A stretch of DNA of 64,000 nt, taken from assembly GCF_000306765.2 (NCBI RefSeq), contig NC_017941.2, forward strand, positions 2,170,001-2,234,000, given 5' to 3'. Source of the stretch: Haloferax mediterranei ATCC 33500. GTDB lineage: Archaea; Halobacteriota; Halobacteria; Halobacteriales; Haloferacaceae. The number at the start of each line of letters is the position of its first letter. Position 1 is the stretch's first letter. The notes beneath the pieces are model-generated. The model was not told the origin of the DNA. It ran no database searches and saw only the letters and a list, made by a program, of their open reading frames with translations. Position numbers and translations under genes: made by a program. Of the stretch, positions 37,501-46,045 are shown piece by piece.

Positions 37501-38334
37501 ATGGCAGAATCATACTCTGAGGGGCGAGCCGCCGACGACGGATACGAGGAGCAGTTTTTGAACGACAAGACGCTCAAACTCGCTGGTGCCGCAGTTGCGA
37601 CACTATTTACGCTTGGTGTCGGTGTCTTTATCGCTGCCATCATATTCACACAGGTCGACTTCGACCTGTTCGTCGAGATTATCTACCCGCAGTTCGTCTT
37701 CGCGTACCTGCGGGTGCTCGGCATCTTCCTGGCGGGGAGCGTCCTCTCTATCATCGCCGGCATTTTCGTCGGCCTCGGCCGCGTTTCGAAGACCAGAATT
37801 ACAAATATGGTTGCGAGTGGCTACGTCGAGTTCTTCCGTGGAACGCCGCTTCTCTTCCAACTTGTCGTCATCTTCTTCGGGATTCCCGCGTTCTGGCCGC
37901 CGGGTCAATTCCCCATCTCGAACTGGGCAATTCCGGCTGCTATTATCGGCCTGACGCTCAACCACGCCGCGTACGTCGGTGAGGCTGTCCGCGGCGGCAT
38001 CAACGCTGTTCCGGAAGGTCAGATGGAGGCGGCCCGCTCGCTTGGAATGTCTTACGTCCAGTCGATGCGCGAAGTCGTGCTGCCGCAGGCGTGGCGCAAT
38101 GCGCTCGCCGCCATCGGTAACGATCAGGTCATCCTCGTGAAGGACACCTCACTCCTGACGGTTATCGCTGTTGAGGAACTCATCAGTGCCTTCCGGAACG
38201 TCAATTCTACGACGTTCGATCCGTGGACGCCGATTCTGCTCGTCGCCATCGCCTACCTCGGAATCACGCTGCCGCTCGGCAAGGTGGTTCGACACCTCGA
38301 ATCCCGTGCCGAGTGGGGAGGTGACCGACGATGA
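37501..38334 (+). CDS. Amino acid ABC transporter permease (HisM/GlnP type)
   Basis: 277 residues. About five to six helices: [20 protein letters not shown], then the [20 protein letters not shown] segment of the HisMQ domain, [40 protein letters not shown] and the ATPase-contact loop [20 protein letters not shown]. It forms a homodimeric channel. It is 48 bp downstream of the binding-protein gene and overlaps the ATPase gene by four bases (ATGA). Confidence 0.96.
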   Translation: MAESYSEGRAADDGYEEQFLNDKTLKLAGAAVATLFTLGVGVFIAAIIFTQVDFDLFVEIIYPQFVFAYLRVLGIFLAGSVLSIIAGIFVGLGRVSKTRITNMVASGYVEFFRGTPLLFQLVVIFFGIPAFWPPGQFPISNWAIPAAIIGLTLNHAAYVGEAVRGGINAVPEGQMEAARSLGMSYVQSMREVVLPQAWRNALAAIGNDQVILVKDTSLLTVIAVEELISAFRNVNSTTFDPWTPILLVAIAYLGITLPLGKVVRHLESRAEWGGDRR

Positions 38335-39059
38335 GCCTCCTCGAATTCGAGAAGGTAAACAAGTACTTCGGCGAGACGCACGTCCTGAAAGACGTCGACC
38401 TGCACGTCGAAGAAGGAGAAGTGTGCGTCATCATCGGCCCCTCTGGGTCCGGGAAGTCCACGCTCCTTCGCTGTGCGAACCGCCTCGAAGAGATTCAGGA
38501 CGGTGAGATTCGACTCGCGGGACAGTCAATCTCCAACCCCGAAGCGGATATCAACCGACTGCGTCAGCGCATCGGGATGGTGTTCCAGAGCTTCAACCTC
38601 TTCCCCCACAAGACGGCGCTGGAGAATGTGACGCTCGGGCCGCAGAAGGTCAAAGGAGTCGACAAGGCCACCGCGAAACGAAATGCGGAGACGCTTCTCG
38701 ACCGCGTCGGTCTCGGCGATCAGGCCGACTCCTACCCGAATCAACTCTCCGGCGGCCAGCAACAGCGCGTCGCCATCGCTCGCGCCCTCGCGATGGACCC
38801 GCACGTGATGCTCTTCGACGAGGTGACAAGCGCACTCGACCCCGAACTGGTCGGGGAAGTGCTCGAAGTGATGCACGGACTCGCCGAGGAGGGGATGACG
38901 ATGCTCGTCGTCACCCACGAGATGGGCTTCGCCCGCGAAGTGGGCGACCGCATCGTCCTCATGGCCGACGGCCGTGTCGTCGAGGATTCGCCGCCCGAAG
39001 TATTCTTCGAGAACCCACGAACTGACCGGGGCAAACAGTTCCTCTCGAAGTTGCTCTGA
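38331..39059 (+). CDS. Amino acid ABC transporter ATPase (GlnQ type)
   Basis: 242 residues, the standard GlnQ length. Walker [21 protein letters not shown]-loop [20 protein letters not shown], signature [17 protein letters not shown], Walker [21 protein letters not shown], and switch His in [19 protein letters not shown]. It energises the upstream permease. The start overlaps the permease stop, giving tight stoichiometry; this is the last gene of the operon. Confidence 0.97.
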   Translation: MSLLEFEKVNKYFGETHVLKDVDLHVEEGEVCVIIGPSGSGKSTLLRCANRLEEIQDGEIRLAGQSISNPEADINRLRQRIGMVFQSFNLFPHKTALENVTLGPQKVKGVDKATAKRNAETLLDRVGLGDQADSYPNQLSGGQQQRVAIARALAMDPHVMLFDEVTSALDPELVGEVLEVMHGLAEEGMTMLVVTHEMGFAREVGDRIVLMADGRVVEDSPPEVFFENPRTDRGKQFLSKLL

Positions 39060-39157
39060 GTTGGGGCCCACTTGCACCCGTGTGTGCTGAGTGAGTCGGG
39101 CACACACCCGACAACCATCCAACAAGCTTATACGCGGAACTGCCGCTTCACTGCGGC

Positions 39158-39391
39158 ATGAACGACGTAATTCGCAACTTCAGCTCTGAACCCCCCGATT
39201 TCGAACGACGGAAGGCGATTCTGTTCTGCCAAACCTGTGGTCGCGCCGCGCACATCGACGAGTGGCCGGTACAGACAACCGACGACCACACCCGGCGAAT
39301 CGACTGTCCGGACTGCGGCGAGGTCGTCTGGAACGGACTGGAGTCCGACGAGGCAGAAGCAGCGGACCGACTGCCGACGCCGACGGCGTAA
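39158..39391 (+). CDS. Small zinc-finger protein (77 aa)
   Basis: 77 residues with two CxxC pairs, FCQTCGRAAH and DCPDCGEVVW, spaced as in haloarchaeal small CPxCG-related zinc proteins; HIDEWPVQTTDDHTRRI lies between. Acidic tail. These proteins are often regulators or RNA binders but this one has no known role. An AT-rich CTTATACGCGG lies about 30 bp before the ATG, consistent with its own leaderless promoter. Convergent with rfcL. Confidence 0.82.
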   Translation: MNDVIRNFSSEPPDFERRKAILFCQTCGRAAHIDEWPVQTTDDHTRRIDCPDCGEVVWNGLESDEAEAADRLPTPTA

Positions 39392-39434
39392 TCAGGCGGT
39401 CGAATTAACGAACGAATCAGCAGCAGCGGCTCGA

Positions 39435-40892
39435 TTAGAAGAAGTCACTCAGCCCAGACTGACCGTCGTCGGTCGACGCCTCGGCTTCGTCGCTCGCCGC
39501 GGATTCGTCGTCGCGGTTGAGAACATCGTCGTCTCCGTCGGTCGCGGCGTCGGTCTCGCCCCCGTTTTCGCCATCGATGGAGACATCCTCCATTCCGGCG
39601 AACGCTCCACCGGCGTGTTCTTCGACCAGTTCCTCGCGGAGTTCTTCGGCGTCTTCGACGATGGACTGGACTTTGTTCGTCGTCTCACCGCTCCCGGTGA
39701 CAAACGAGACGTGAGAGGTGTCGAAGTCGTAGTACGCGGTCATCGCAACCGTCAACTCCCGGGGCTTGCAGTGATGGGTCACCGCCGAGAGATAAGGAAG
39801 CACTTCGCGGCGGGCGGTCGACATGCTGAATCCGCCTTTCTCGGCGATTTTCCGGACGACGGTATCGCGTGTCTTGTCTCGGGTCGACCGATAGGGTGCG
39901 CCCCCGTAGCGAGTCCACCCGCCGCGGGTTCGGTCCCGCGACGCGGCGACACCGGCGGCGAGGTTGTCCGTCGCGTAGCGCCAGTACGAGTAGTTCTGCG
40001 AGGCGCGAACGCGACCCAGCCAGCGGTCGGCGTTGGCGAGGAATTCGTAGGCGCGGGCGAGTTCGTCCGGTTCGTAGACGAGAGAGACTTTGTCCTCGAC
40101 CCACTTCGTGAGGTCGTCCGGCGTCTCGTCCACGTCGTAGGCGGTGTAGAGCGCCTCTTGTGCGGATTCCTCTTTGAGAACGGCGTCGAGGAACTCGAAC
40201 AGACCGACCGAGCGGTCGCGGTCGCCCATAATCACGTCTTCTTCCGTGATTTTGTCGCGTCCCTCGGCGATTGCCTGGAGGTCGTTGACCGCCGAGCGCA
40301 GGTCGCCGCTGTTCATGTCGGCGATTGCTTGGAGGGCGTCCGATTCGAACTCCAGTCCTTCCTTCCGGCAGATATCGCGGAGGACGGGAACGATAGAACG
40401 CGCCGACACGTCGCGGAACTCGATTTCCTGACAGGCGTTCCGCAGGCCGCGACTCATGTCGTAGAACTCGTTGGCGATGAGGACGATAGGTTGGCTCGAC
40501 GACTTGACGAGTTTCGTCACGGCACTGGACCCGCCGCGGTCGTAGTTGCCGTGGATGTTGTCCGCTTCGTCGAGGATGACCAACTGTCGGGTGGACGTGC
40601 CCGTCGACGACCCGGAAAGCGTCGCGTTCTTCGCAGCGCGCCCGGCGAAGCGTTCGATGACATCGCCGGTTCGCTGGTCTGACGCGTTCAATTCGACCGT
40701 CTCCCAGCCCATGTCCGACGCGAGCGCGTGGGCGGCAGAGGTCTTTCCGATGCCCGGACTCCCGTAGACGACAACAGCCTCTCGGTGGTCGTCCCACGAT
40801 TTAGCCCACTCTGCGAGGGCGTCGCGAGCCTTGTTGTTGCCGCGGACCTCGGAGAGCGACGATGGGCGGTACTTCTCCGTCCAGTCTACCAT
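39435..40892 (-). CDS. rfcL: Replication factor C large subunit
   Basis: 485 residues. Clamp-loader subunit that opens PCNA onto primed DNA. N-terminal WTEKYRPSSLSEVRGN, Walker A VYGSPGIGKTSAAHALASD, Walker B LVILDEADNIHG, sensor IVLIANEFYDMSRGLRNACQ, and the RFC-specific middle (LRSAVNDLQAIAEG, GLFEFLDAVLKEESA). The C-terminal 90 residues are very acidic (EDVSIDGENGGETDAATDGD) and end QSGLSDFF, a PIP-box-like motif for PCNA binding. It stands as a single gene upstream of the HTH regulator on the same strand. Confidence 0.97.
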   Translation of the reverse strand: MVDWTEKYRPSSLSEVRGNNKARDALAEWAKSWDDHREAVVVYGSPGIGKTSAAHALASDMGWETVELNASDQRTGDVIERFAGRAAKNATLSGSSTGTSTRQLVILDEADNIHGNYDRGGSSAVTKLVKSSSQPIVLIANEFYDMSRGLRNACQEIEFRDVSARSIVPVLRDICRKEGLEFESDALQAIADMNSGDLRSAVNDLQAIAEGRDKITEEDVIMGDRDRSVGLFEFLDAVLKEESAQEALYTAYDVDETPDDLTKWVEDKVSLVYEPDELARAYEFLANADRWLGRVRASQNYSYWRYATDNLAAGVAASRDRTRGGWTRYGGAPYRSTRDKTRDTVVRKIAEKGGFSMSTARREVLPYLSAVTHHCKPRELTVAMTAYYDFDTSHVSFVTGSGETTNKVQSIVEDAEELREELVEEHAGGAFAGMEDVSIDGENGGETDAATDGDDDVLNRDDESAASDEAEASTDDGQSGLSDFF

Positions 40893-40942
40893 TACCGGAG
40901 GAAGGAACGAGGCGCGTTTAGTGATTGCGGAGCGGCGTTCGC

Positions 40943-41497
40943 CTACGTGGTCTCGTCGGTCAATTCGTCGAACGTTCCGTCTTCGCTCACGTCGGCCAGC
41001 GCCCGGTTGAGTAACTCGTAGACCACGAACTCCTCGTAATGCTGTGTCTCGCAGTACTCACACGGTTGTAGCTCCCGCGCGACCGCCTCGATACGCTCGC
41101 CGTGTTCGCGGTACAACTGCTCGATAAGCGAAGTGACCCCCTCCCGCGCCGTCGCTTGCGCCTCGCGTAGTTCGTCCGCACTCTCTTCGGGGAGGTCGTA
41201 CGCGAACACGCGCGTATTCGATTTGTAGTATCTGAGTGTCCCCCCGCTGGCATCTTCGAGCCGGGCGATTTCGATGAGACCAGCGTCTTTGAGGATGGTA
41301 ACGTGGTGCCGAACTGTCGTCTCTACTTTGTCCTCACCGCGCCGTTGCAACTCCTCGTGAATCTCGCTGATGGTCATCTCCCGGTCGGCCAGCATATCGA
41401 GAATTTTCGCGCGTACGTCGTTTTCCAGCGCCTTTGCTTTCTCCGGAGCCATCGTGATGATGTTCCGTACTGGAACATCGGTTTCGAGGAGCGACAT
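40943..41497 (-). CDS. ArsR-type winged-helix regulator next to a metal ATPase gene
   Basis: 184 residues from ATG 41497 (MSLLETDVPVRNII). Two other starts are possible: GTG 41506, or ATG 41452 (MAPEKAKALENDV). The HTH is VRAKILDMLADREMTISEIH then KVETTVRHHVTILKDAGLIE and a wing. The C-terminal half is helical and ends with a two-Cys motif QPCEYCETQHYEEF that could bind a metal. Divergent from the copper-type ATPase gene, 130 bp apart, so regulation of that gene by metal sensing is a reasonable inference. If the internal ATG is used, the inverted repeat at 41459-41479 would lie just before it as an operator. Confidence 0.85.
   Translation of the reverse strand: MSLLETDVPVRNIITMAPEKAKALENDVRAKILDMLADREMTISEIHEELQRRGEDKVETTVRHHVTILKDAGLIEIARLEDASGGTLRYYKSNTRVFAYDLPEESADELREAQATAREGVTSLIEQLYREHGERIEAVARELQPCEYCETQHYEEFVVYELLNRALADVSEDGTFDELTDETT
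41459..41479. repeat. Perfect 8-bp inverted repeat near the regulator start
   Basis: GATGTTCC (41459-41466), spacer GTACT, GGAACATC (41472-41479). The arms are perfect. It overlaps the first codons of the regulator gene or lies 7-27 bp upstream of its alternative ATG. It resembles a dimer-binding operator; function is inferred. Confidence 0.55.
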
Positions 41498-41627
41498 CTG
41501 TGTCACTAGATATGGGTCTGGGAATCCTAAGGCTGTCGTGAATCTATGCTACCAGTTGGATGAATATAGAACCGGTACAAAATCTATCATAGTGCCTTTC
41601 ACTGCTCCACTCCAAAGATGAATCACG

Positions 41628-44015
41628 ATGAGTACCGCACGCGTCCACTACGACATCGGGGGAATGTCGTGTTCGTTCTGCGCCGAGAGTATCCGTAAGG
41701 CGTACAAACGAACGGAGGGCGTCGAGGAAGTGAACGTGAGCCTCGCCCACGAAGAGGTGCGCCTACGGTACGACGAAGACCTGCTCAGCGAGGTCGAACT
41801 CAAGGATACGCTACGCGACCTCGGCTACACCATCCGCGACCCGGACAAGCAGAAGCGATTCGAGGAACAGCAAAAGCAAGTCGAACAGGCCAAGCGACGA
41901 TTGACGCTCGCGGGCGTGGCATCGCTCGTGACGGCCGGACTGATGCTGTTCATGATTTTCGTTCGAGGGTCCTTCGAATCGGACGCGCTCTGGATGGACC
42001 TCGTGACCCTCGGTCTCGCACTGGGGACGGTGTTCGGCCCCGGTCGATATATCATCGAGAAGGCGTACAACAGCCTTCGACGCCGCATTTTCAATCAACA
42101 CGTCCTCCTCGAAGCCGGCGCGTTCGCCGGACTGTTTGGGGGATTCCTCGGGCTGTTCGTCTTTCCGGCGTTCCCGACGGTCCACTTCTTCGCCGTCTCG
42201 GTGTTCATCACGACGTATCACATCCTCTCCGAGTACACGAGCCTCATCGTTCGAACGCGGGCCTCACGAGCAGTACAAGGGCTGCTCGACCTTCGACCCG
42301 ATACCGCCCGGCGCGTCCACGACGGTACGGTCGAAGAAGTCGGTGTCAGCGAACTGGAAGTGGGCGACCACGTGCGCGTCAAACCCGGCGAAAGCGTCCC
42401 TGTGGACGGCACCATCGTTGAAGGCGAAACCGCCGTGGACGAGAGCGTCGCGACGGGTGAGTCCGTTCCCGTAGACAAGAAACCGGGCGACGGGGTGATT
42501 GGCGGAAGCATCAACGAAACCGGAACGCTTCTCGTAGAAGTGACCGCCACCGGCGACGACGCGTTCTTGAATCAGGTTGCGCGGCAAATCGAGGCGGCGA
42601 GGACGATGAAACCCGGTATCGTCCAGTTAGCGGACCGCGTGCTGAAGTACTTCGTCCCCGGCGTCCTCACTATCGCTGTTGCGTCCTTCTTGTTCTGGGT
42701 ACTTGCTCCCGCCGTCTGGGCAGGCGGTCCGCTCGGGACGACACCGAACGTTCAGCGCGGGGCGTTCGCGGCGCTGGCCGTCCTCGTCCTCGGGTATCCG
42801 TGTGCGCTCGGGATGGCGACGCCGCTCGCCCTTATCCGAGGTGGCGGACTCGCCGCAAACCGAGGGATTCTGATGCGCAGCGGCGACGCCTTCCAGATAT
42901 TCCAAGACGTGGACACCGTCGTCCTCGACAAGACCGGGACTATCACGAGGGGTAAGCCTGCCGTCGAGGAGGTCGTCGCACTCGGTCGCAACGAGGCGGA
43001 CACACTCGACCGGGACGAGGCGGACACACTCGACCGGGACGAGGCGGACACACTCGACCGGGACGAGGCGGACACACTTGACCGGGACGAGACTGACGTC
43101 GTTCGTTTGGCGGCCAGTGCCGAAGTGTTCAGCGAGCACCCGCTTGCGGACGCTATTCTCGACTACGCCCACGAGCACAACGTCGAGTTTCCCACGCCGG
43201 ACGAGTTCGATAGCGTGACCGGCAAAGGAGTCCGTGCAGAAACCGAAACAGCGCGGATTCTGGTCGGAAAACCAGCTTGGCTAACCGAGACTGGAATCGA
43301 CCTCACTGCCGCCCAGGACGACATCGACAGACTCCAAGGACGTGGCTCTACCGTGGTCTGCGTCGCCGTCACCGAATCACGACGCGATTCCGCTGACGCG
43401 GCTGAAGTCGTCGGCCTCGTCGCCATCGGCGACCCCGTAAAGAACGACGCCGCGGAGACCGTCGAGCGAATGCAAGCAGTCGGTGTCACGCCCGTTATGA
43501 TTACCGGCGACAACGAGCGGACCGCCAACGCTGTCGCAGAGCGAGTCGACATCTCTCGGGTGATGGCTGGCGTCCTTCCCGACGACAAGCGCGACGAGAT
43601 TCGCCGATTGCAGGAGGGTGGCGAGCGCGTTGCGATGGTTGGGGACGGAATCAATGACGCGCCCGCGCTAACACAGGCCGACATCGGCATCGCCATCGGC
43701 GCAGGCACCGATATCGCCATCGAATCGGCGGATATCGTGTTGGTTGGAGACCGACTCGGGGGCGTGATGGATGCGTACGAGATTGGAACGAGCAGTTACC
43801 GGAAGACGAAGCATAATCTCCTCGCCGCGTTCTCGTTCAACGGAATCGGCGTCACCGCCGCGACGACGGGACTCGTCCACCCGGTGTTCGCGATGATTGC
43901 GATGGTACTCTCCGTCTCGGCCGTCCTCGCGAATAGTTTCGGTGGGCAGTTGCTCCGTGGGGAGAGACTCAATACAGACTTCGCTGTCGACTCCGACACC
44001 GAATCCGCCAGTTGA
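41628..44015 (+). CDS. Heavy-metal translocating P-type ATPase (copper type)
   Basis: 795 residues. An N-terminal HMA domain with metal site GGMSCSFCAESI (CxxC) is followed by a 40-residue charged linker and eight helices. The A-domain has VATGESVPVDKKPGD, the phosphorylation site is VVLDKTGTITRGKP, and the P-domain has MITGDNERTANAV and AMVGDGINDAPALTQADIGI. Two oddities: the membrane metal motif is YPCALGMATP where copper exporters have CPC, and the N-domain contains four exact 24-bp repeats (EADTLDRD x4) after the DKTG loop. Substrate is most likely Cu(I), but the changed motif leaves it open. Likely detoxification, with the divergent HTH gene as regulator. Confidence 0.93.
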   Translation: MSTARVHYDIGGMSCSFCAESIRKAYKRTEGVEEVNVSLAHEEVRLRYDEDLLSEVELKDTLRDLGYTIRDPDKQKRFEEQQKQVEQAKRRLTLAGVASLVTAGLMLFMIFVRGSFESDALWMDLVTLGLALGTVFGPGRYIIEKAYNSLRRRIFNQHVLLEAGAFAGLFGGFLGLFVFPAFPTVHFFAVSVFITTYHILSEYTSLIVRTRASRAVQGLLDLRPDTARRVHDGTVEEVGVSELEVGDHVRVKPGESVPVDGTIVEGETAVDESVATGESVPVDKKPGDGVIGGSINETGTLLVEVTATGDDAFLNQVARQIEAARTMKPGIVQLADRVLKYFVPGVLTIAVASFLFWVLAPAVWAGGPLGTTPNVQRGAFAALAVLVLGYPCALGMATPLALIRGGGLAANRGILMRSGDAFQIFQDVDTVVLDKTGTITRGKPAVEEVVALGRNEADTLDRDEADTLDRDEADTLDRDEADTLDRDETDVVRLAASAEVFSEHPLADAILDYAHEHNVEFPTPDEFDSVTGKGVRAETETARILVGKPAWLTETGIDLTAAQDDIDRLQGRGSTVVCVAVTESRRDSADAAEVVGLVAIGDPVKNDAAETVERMQAVGVTPVMITGDNERTANAVAERVDISRVMAGVLPDDKRDEIRRLQEGGERVAMVGDGINDAPALTQADIGIAIGAGTDIAIESADIVLVGDRLGGVMDAYEIGTSSYRKTKHNLLAAFSFNGIGVTAATTGLVHPVFAMIAMVLSVSAVLANSFGGQLLRGERLNTDFAVDSDTESAS
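42993..43088 (+). repeat. Four tandem 24-bp repeats inside the metal ATPase gene
   Basis: Units at 42993-43016, 43017-43040, 43041-43064 and 43065-43088 are the same 24-mer, GAGGCGGACACACTCGACCG plus GGAC, except one C to T in the last copy. Each encodes EADTLDRD. The run is in frame in the nucleotide-binding domain, directly after the phosphorylation loop, and adds 32 residues relative to a single-unit form. Confidence 0.95.
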
Positions 44016-44132
44016 TGTAGATATCCACTGACGCCGTCGCGCTGAGAATCGAGTTTCACGAAGGTGCGCGCGCACTCTCTCAAAGATTGGATTATCCGGG
44101 ACACTAAGAGGCAGTAATACCGAGTTTCAACC

Positions 44133-44924
44133 ATGACTGAGCCCTTCGATGATGTTCAGTTCCTTGCTCGGGCGAACACCCGTATCCGAGCAATCAAATT
44201 GCTCGCAAAACGTCCGTACAGTCGGGACGAACTCATCGAGGCACTCGATATCTCCCGGGCTACGCTGAGTCGGTTACTACGGCAATTTGAAGACCGAGGA
44301 TGGGTGGCGAAGGACGGACGACAATACGTGACGACTCGGTTCGGGTCAGCCATCGCCAATGACATCTCCTCGCTCGTAGATACTGTCACCACCACTCAAC
44401 AGACCCAACACCTCGCACAGTACCTCCCGTTCGATGAACTCGGACTCAAGATACACCAGCTTCGTGGGGCAGAAATAACCGAACCAACGTCTTCAGACCC
44501 TGCTGCTCCAGCACGACGCGTCGGGCAGATTCTCGAATCGTCGAACCGAACTCGAATCCTCAAACATGCGATTGATCCGAACGCTTCCCGGCCACACTAC
44601 GAGGCTGTCATTGAAGGGCGGCAGCGGACAGAAGTCGTCCTCACACGTGAGGCGATGAGGACAGTGAACCAGAATAGTGAAACGAGACACTGGTTCAAAG
44701 AGATGATTACGAACGATGTGCCGCTCTACCAGTACGATGGCTCACTGCCGGTGAATCTGAAAATCGTCGATGAGAGGGTGTTACTTACTCCGAGTGATGA
44801 AAATGGACTGATTGTGGCGCTCATCGAATGTGAGAACAAGGACATCTTCTCATGGGCAACGGATCTGTTCGAGACGTACTGTAGTCAAGCGACTCGGGTC
44901 GGCGCGGATGCGTTCGAACCTTGA
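44133..44924 (+). CDS. Winged-helix transcriptional regulator (haloarchaeal, two-domain)
   Basis: 263 residues. N-terminal HTH: RANTRIRAIKLLAKRPYSRD then ELIEALDISRATLSRLLRQF (recognition helix) and a wing RGWVAKDGRQYVTTRFGS. The C-terminal part (about 130-255) resembles the regulator domain found with methanogen-type HTH proteins (DUF1724/FilR1-like; EGRQRTEVVLTREAM, LYQYDGSLPVNLKIVDERVL). It is a DNA-binding regulator with an unknown ligand. GC and codon use are visibly lower than in neighbours, which suggests transfer from another haloarchaeon. Downstream of the metal ATPase by 117 bp. Confidence 0.8.
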   Translation: MTEPFDDVQFLARANTRIRAIKLLAKRPYSRDELIEALDISRATLSRLLRQFEDRGWVAKDGRQYVTTRFGSAIANDISSLVDTVTTTQQTQHLAQYLPFDELGLKIHQLRGAEITEPTSSDPAAPARRVGQILESSNRTRILKHAIDPNASRPHYEAVIEGRQRTEVVLTREAMRTVNQNSETRHWFKEMITNDVPLYQYDGSLPVNLKIVDERVLLTPSDENGLIVALIECENKDIFSWATDLFETYCSQATRVGADAFEP

Positions 44925-45106
44925 GATCGGGTGGCTCATAACTGTTGTAGTCTCTTATCGGTGTCGTCAGCACCGGGACACGGTCACCGATAAATAGTTA
45001 CAACAGTCCTTGGGGACGACCGATTCCACGTGTGATTGCGCGGGGTGCAATATCGCCGTTTCGTTGCAGTGGGAATCACTAATCGGTCTCTGACCTATCG
45101 TTGCAT

Positions 45107-45922
45107 ATGGCTCAAAATCAGCCAAGCCAGAGCGACACGCCAGTTGACATCGCAGGAGATGTTCAGGAACTACTCAACGACCGCCCGCTTGACGGAAAGG
45201 TCGCACTCGTAACAGGGGGTTCCGGGAGTATGGGAAGCGAAGCCGCGAAAATGCTCGGCGCTCTCGGCGCAGATGTCGCTGTCCACTACCACAGCGATGT
45301 GGACACTGCTGCCGCCGTCGTCGATGCAGTTCAGGAGTTCGATAGTACGGCCACCGCGATTCAAGCCGACGTGACCGATGTCGAGTCTATCGAAGCACTG
45401 TACGAACAGGTAATCGACGAACTCGGTGGTGTGGATATTCTCATCAACACGCCCGGTGTGATGCTGAAAAAGCCGGTTGCAGAGGTGAGTGAAGACGAGT
45501 TCGATAGGATGTTCAACGTCCACACCAAAGGGACGTTCTTCTGCCTACGTGAGGCTGCCCGACACATGAACGACGATGGCCGAATCCTCAATCTCTCGAC
45601 GACATTAACTGGGGTGATGACTGGGGAGTACTCGGTCTACGCTGGTGCGAAGGCGGCGACCGAACAGTTCACGAAGATGCTTGCGAAGGAAATCGGGAAC
45701 CGGGGAATCACTGTCAACACAGTTGCGCCGGGACCGGTCGATACATCGTTCTACCATCCCAGTGAAACTGAGGAGTCCACGGAGTTCTACAAGTCGCTCA
45801 GTATCGCCAATCGACTGGGTAAGGTGAGCGACGTAATCCCAGTACTCGCGTTCCTCTGTACAGAGCAAGCTGGCTGGATCACCGCCCAAACGATTCGCGT
45901 GAACGGCGGACTCGCAAACTAA
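45107..45922 (+). CDS. Short-chain dehydrogenase/reductase
   Basis: 271 residues from ATG 45107 (MAQNQPSQSD). Rossmann start KVALVTGGSGSMGSEAAKML (TGxxxxxG pattern as in the SDR family, with SMG), DVESIEALYEQVIDELGGVD, then LNLSTTLTGVMTGEYSVYAG and AKAATEQFTKMLAKEIGNRG giving catalytic Ser, Tyr and Lys (YAGAK), and the lid GPVDTSFYHP. The substrate is not predictable; the first 25 residues extend beyond the core. A hairpin follows 62 bp after the stop. No partner genes nearby. Confidence 0.92.
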   Translation: MAQNQPSQSDTPVDIAGDVQELLNDRPLDGKVALVTGGSGSMGSEAAKMLGALGADVAVHYHSDVDTAAAVVDAVQEFDSTATAIQADVTDVESIEALYEQVIDELGGVDILINTPGVMLKKPVAEVSEDEFDRMFNVHTKGTFFCLREAARHMNDDGRILNLSTTLTGVMTGEYSVYAGAKAATEQFTKMLAKEIGNRGITVNTVAPGPVDTSFYHPSETEESTEFYKSLSIANRLGKVSDVIPVLAFLCTEQAGWITAQTIRVNGGLAN

Positions 45923-45983
45923 CGACCCGGCAATGGAACCAGACCGACGCTGTTGGCGTGAGGGAAGTGCAGTAGGCGGCACA

Positions 45984-46001
45984 GGGCAGCGCGCCCTGCC
46001 C
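45984..46001. terminator. Hairpin after the SDR gene
   Basis: GGGCAG (45984-45989), 6-base loop, CTGCCC (45996-46001) form a perfect GC stem in the 123-bp gap between the SDR and LtrA genes. It may mark the SDR transcript end; there is no long T-run. Confidence 0.4.
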
Positions 46002-46045
46002 CAGAGGTTTATTCCAGATTCTCCCGTTATTTGCGGTAATAGACG

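Noticed and set aside
42993-43088. Assembly artefact for the 24-bp repeats
   Set aside because: The repeats stay in frame, one copy has a real substitution, and flanking sequence is continuous; still worth confirming with raw reads.
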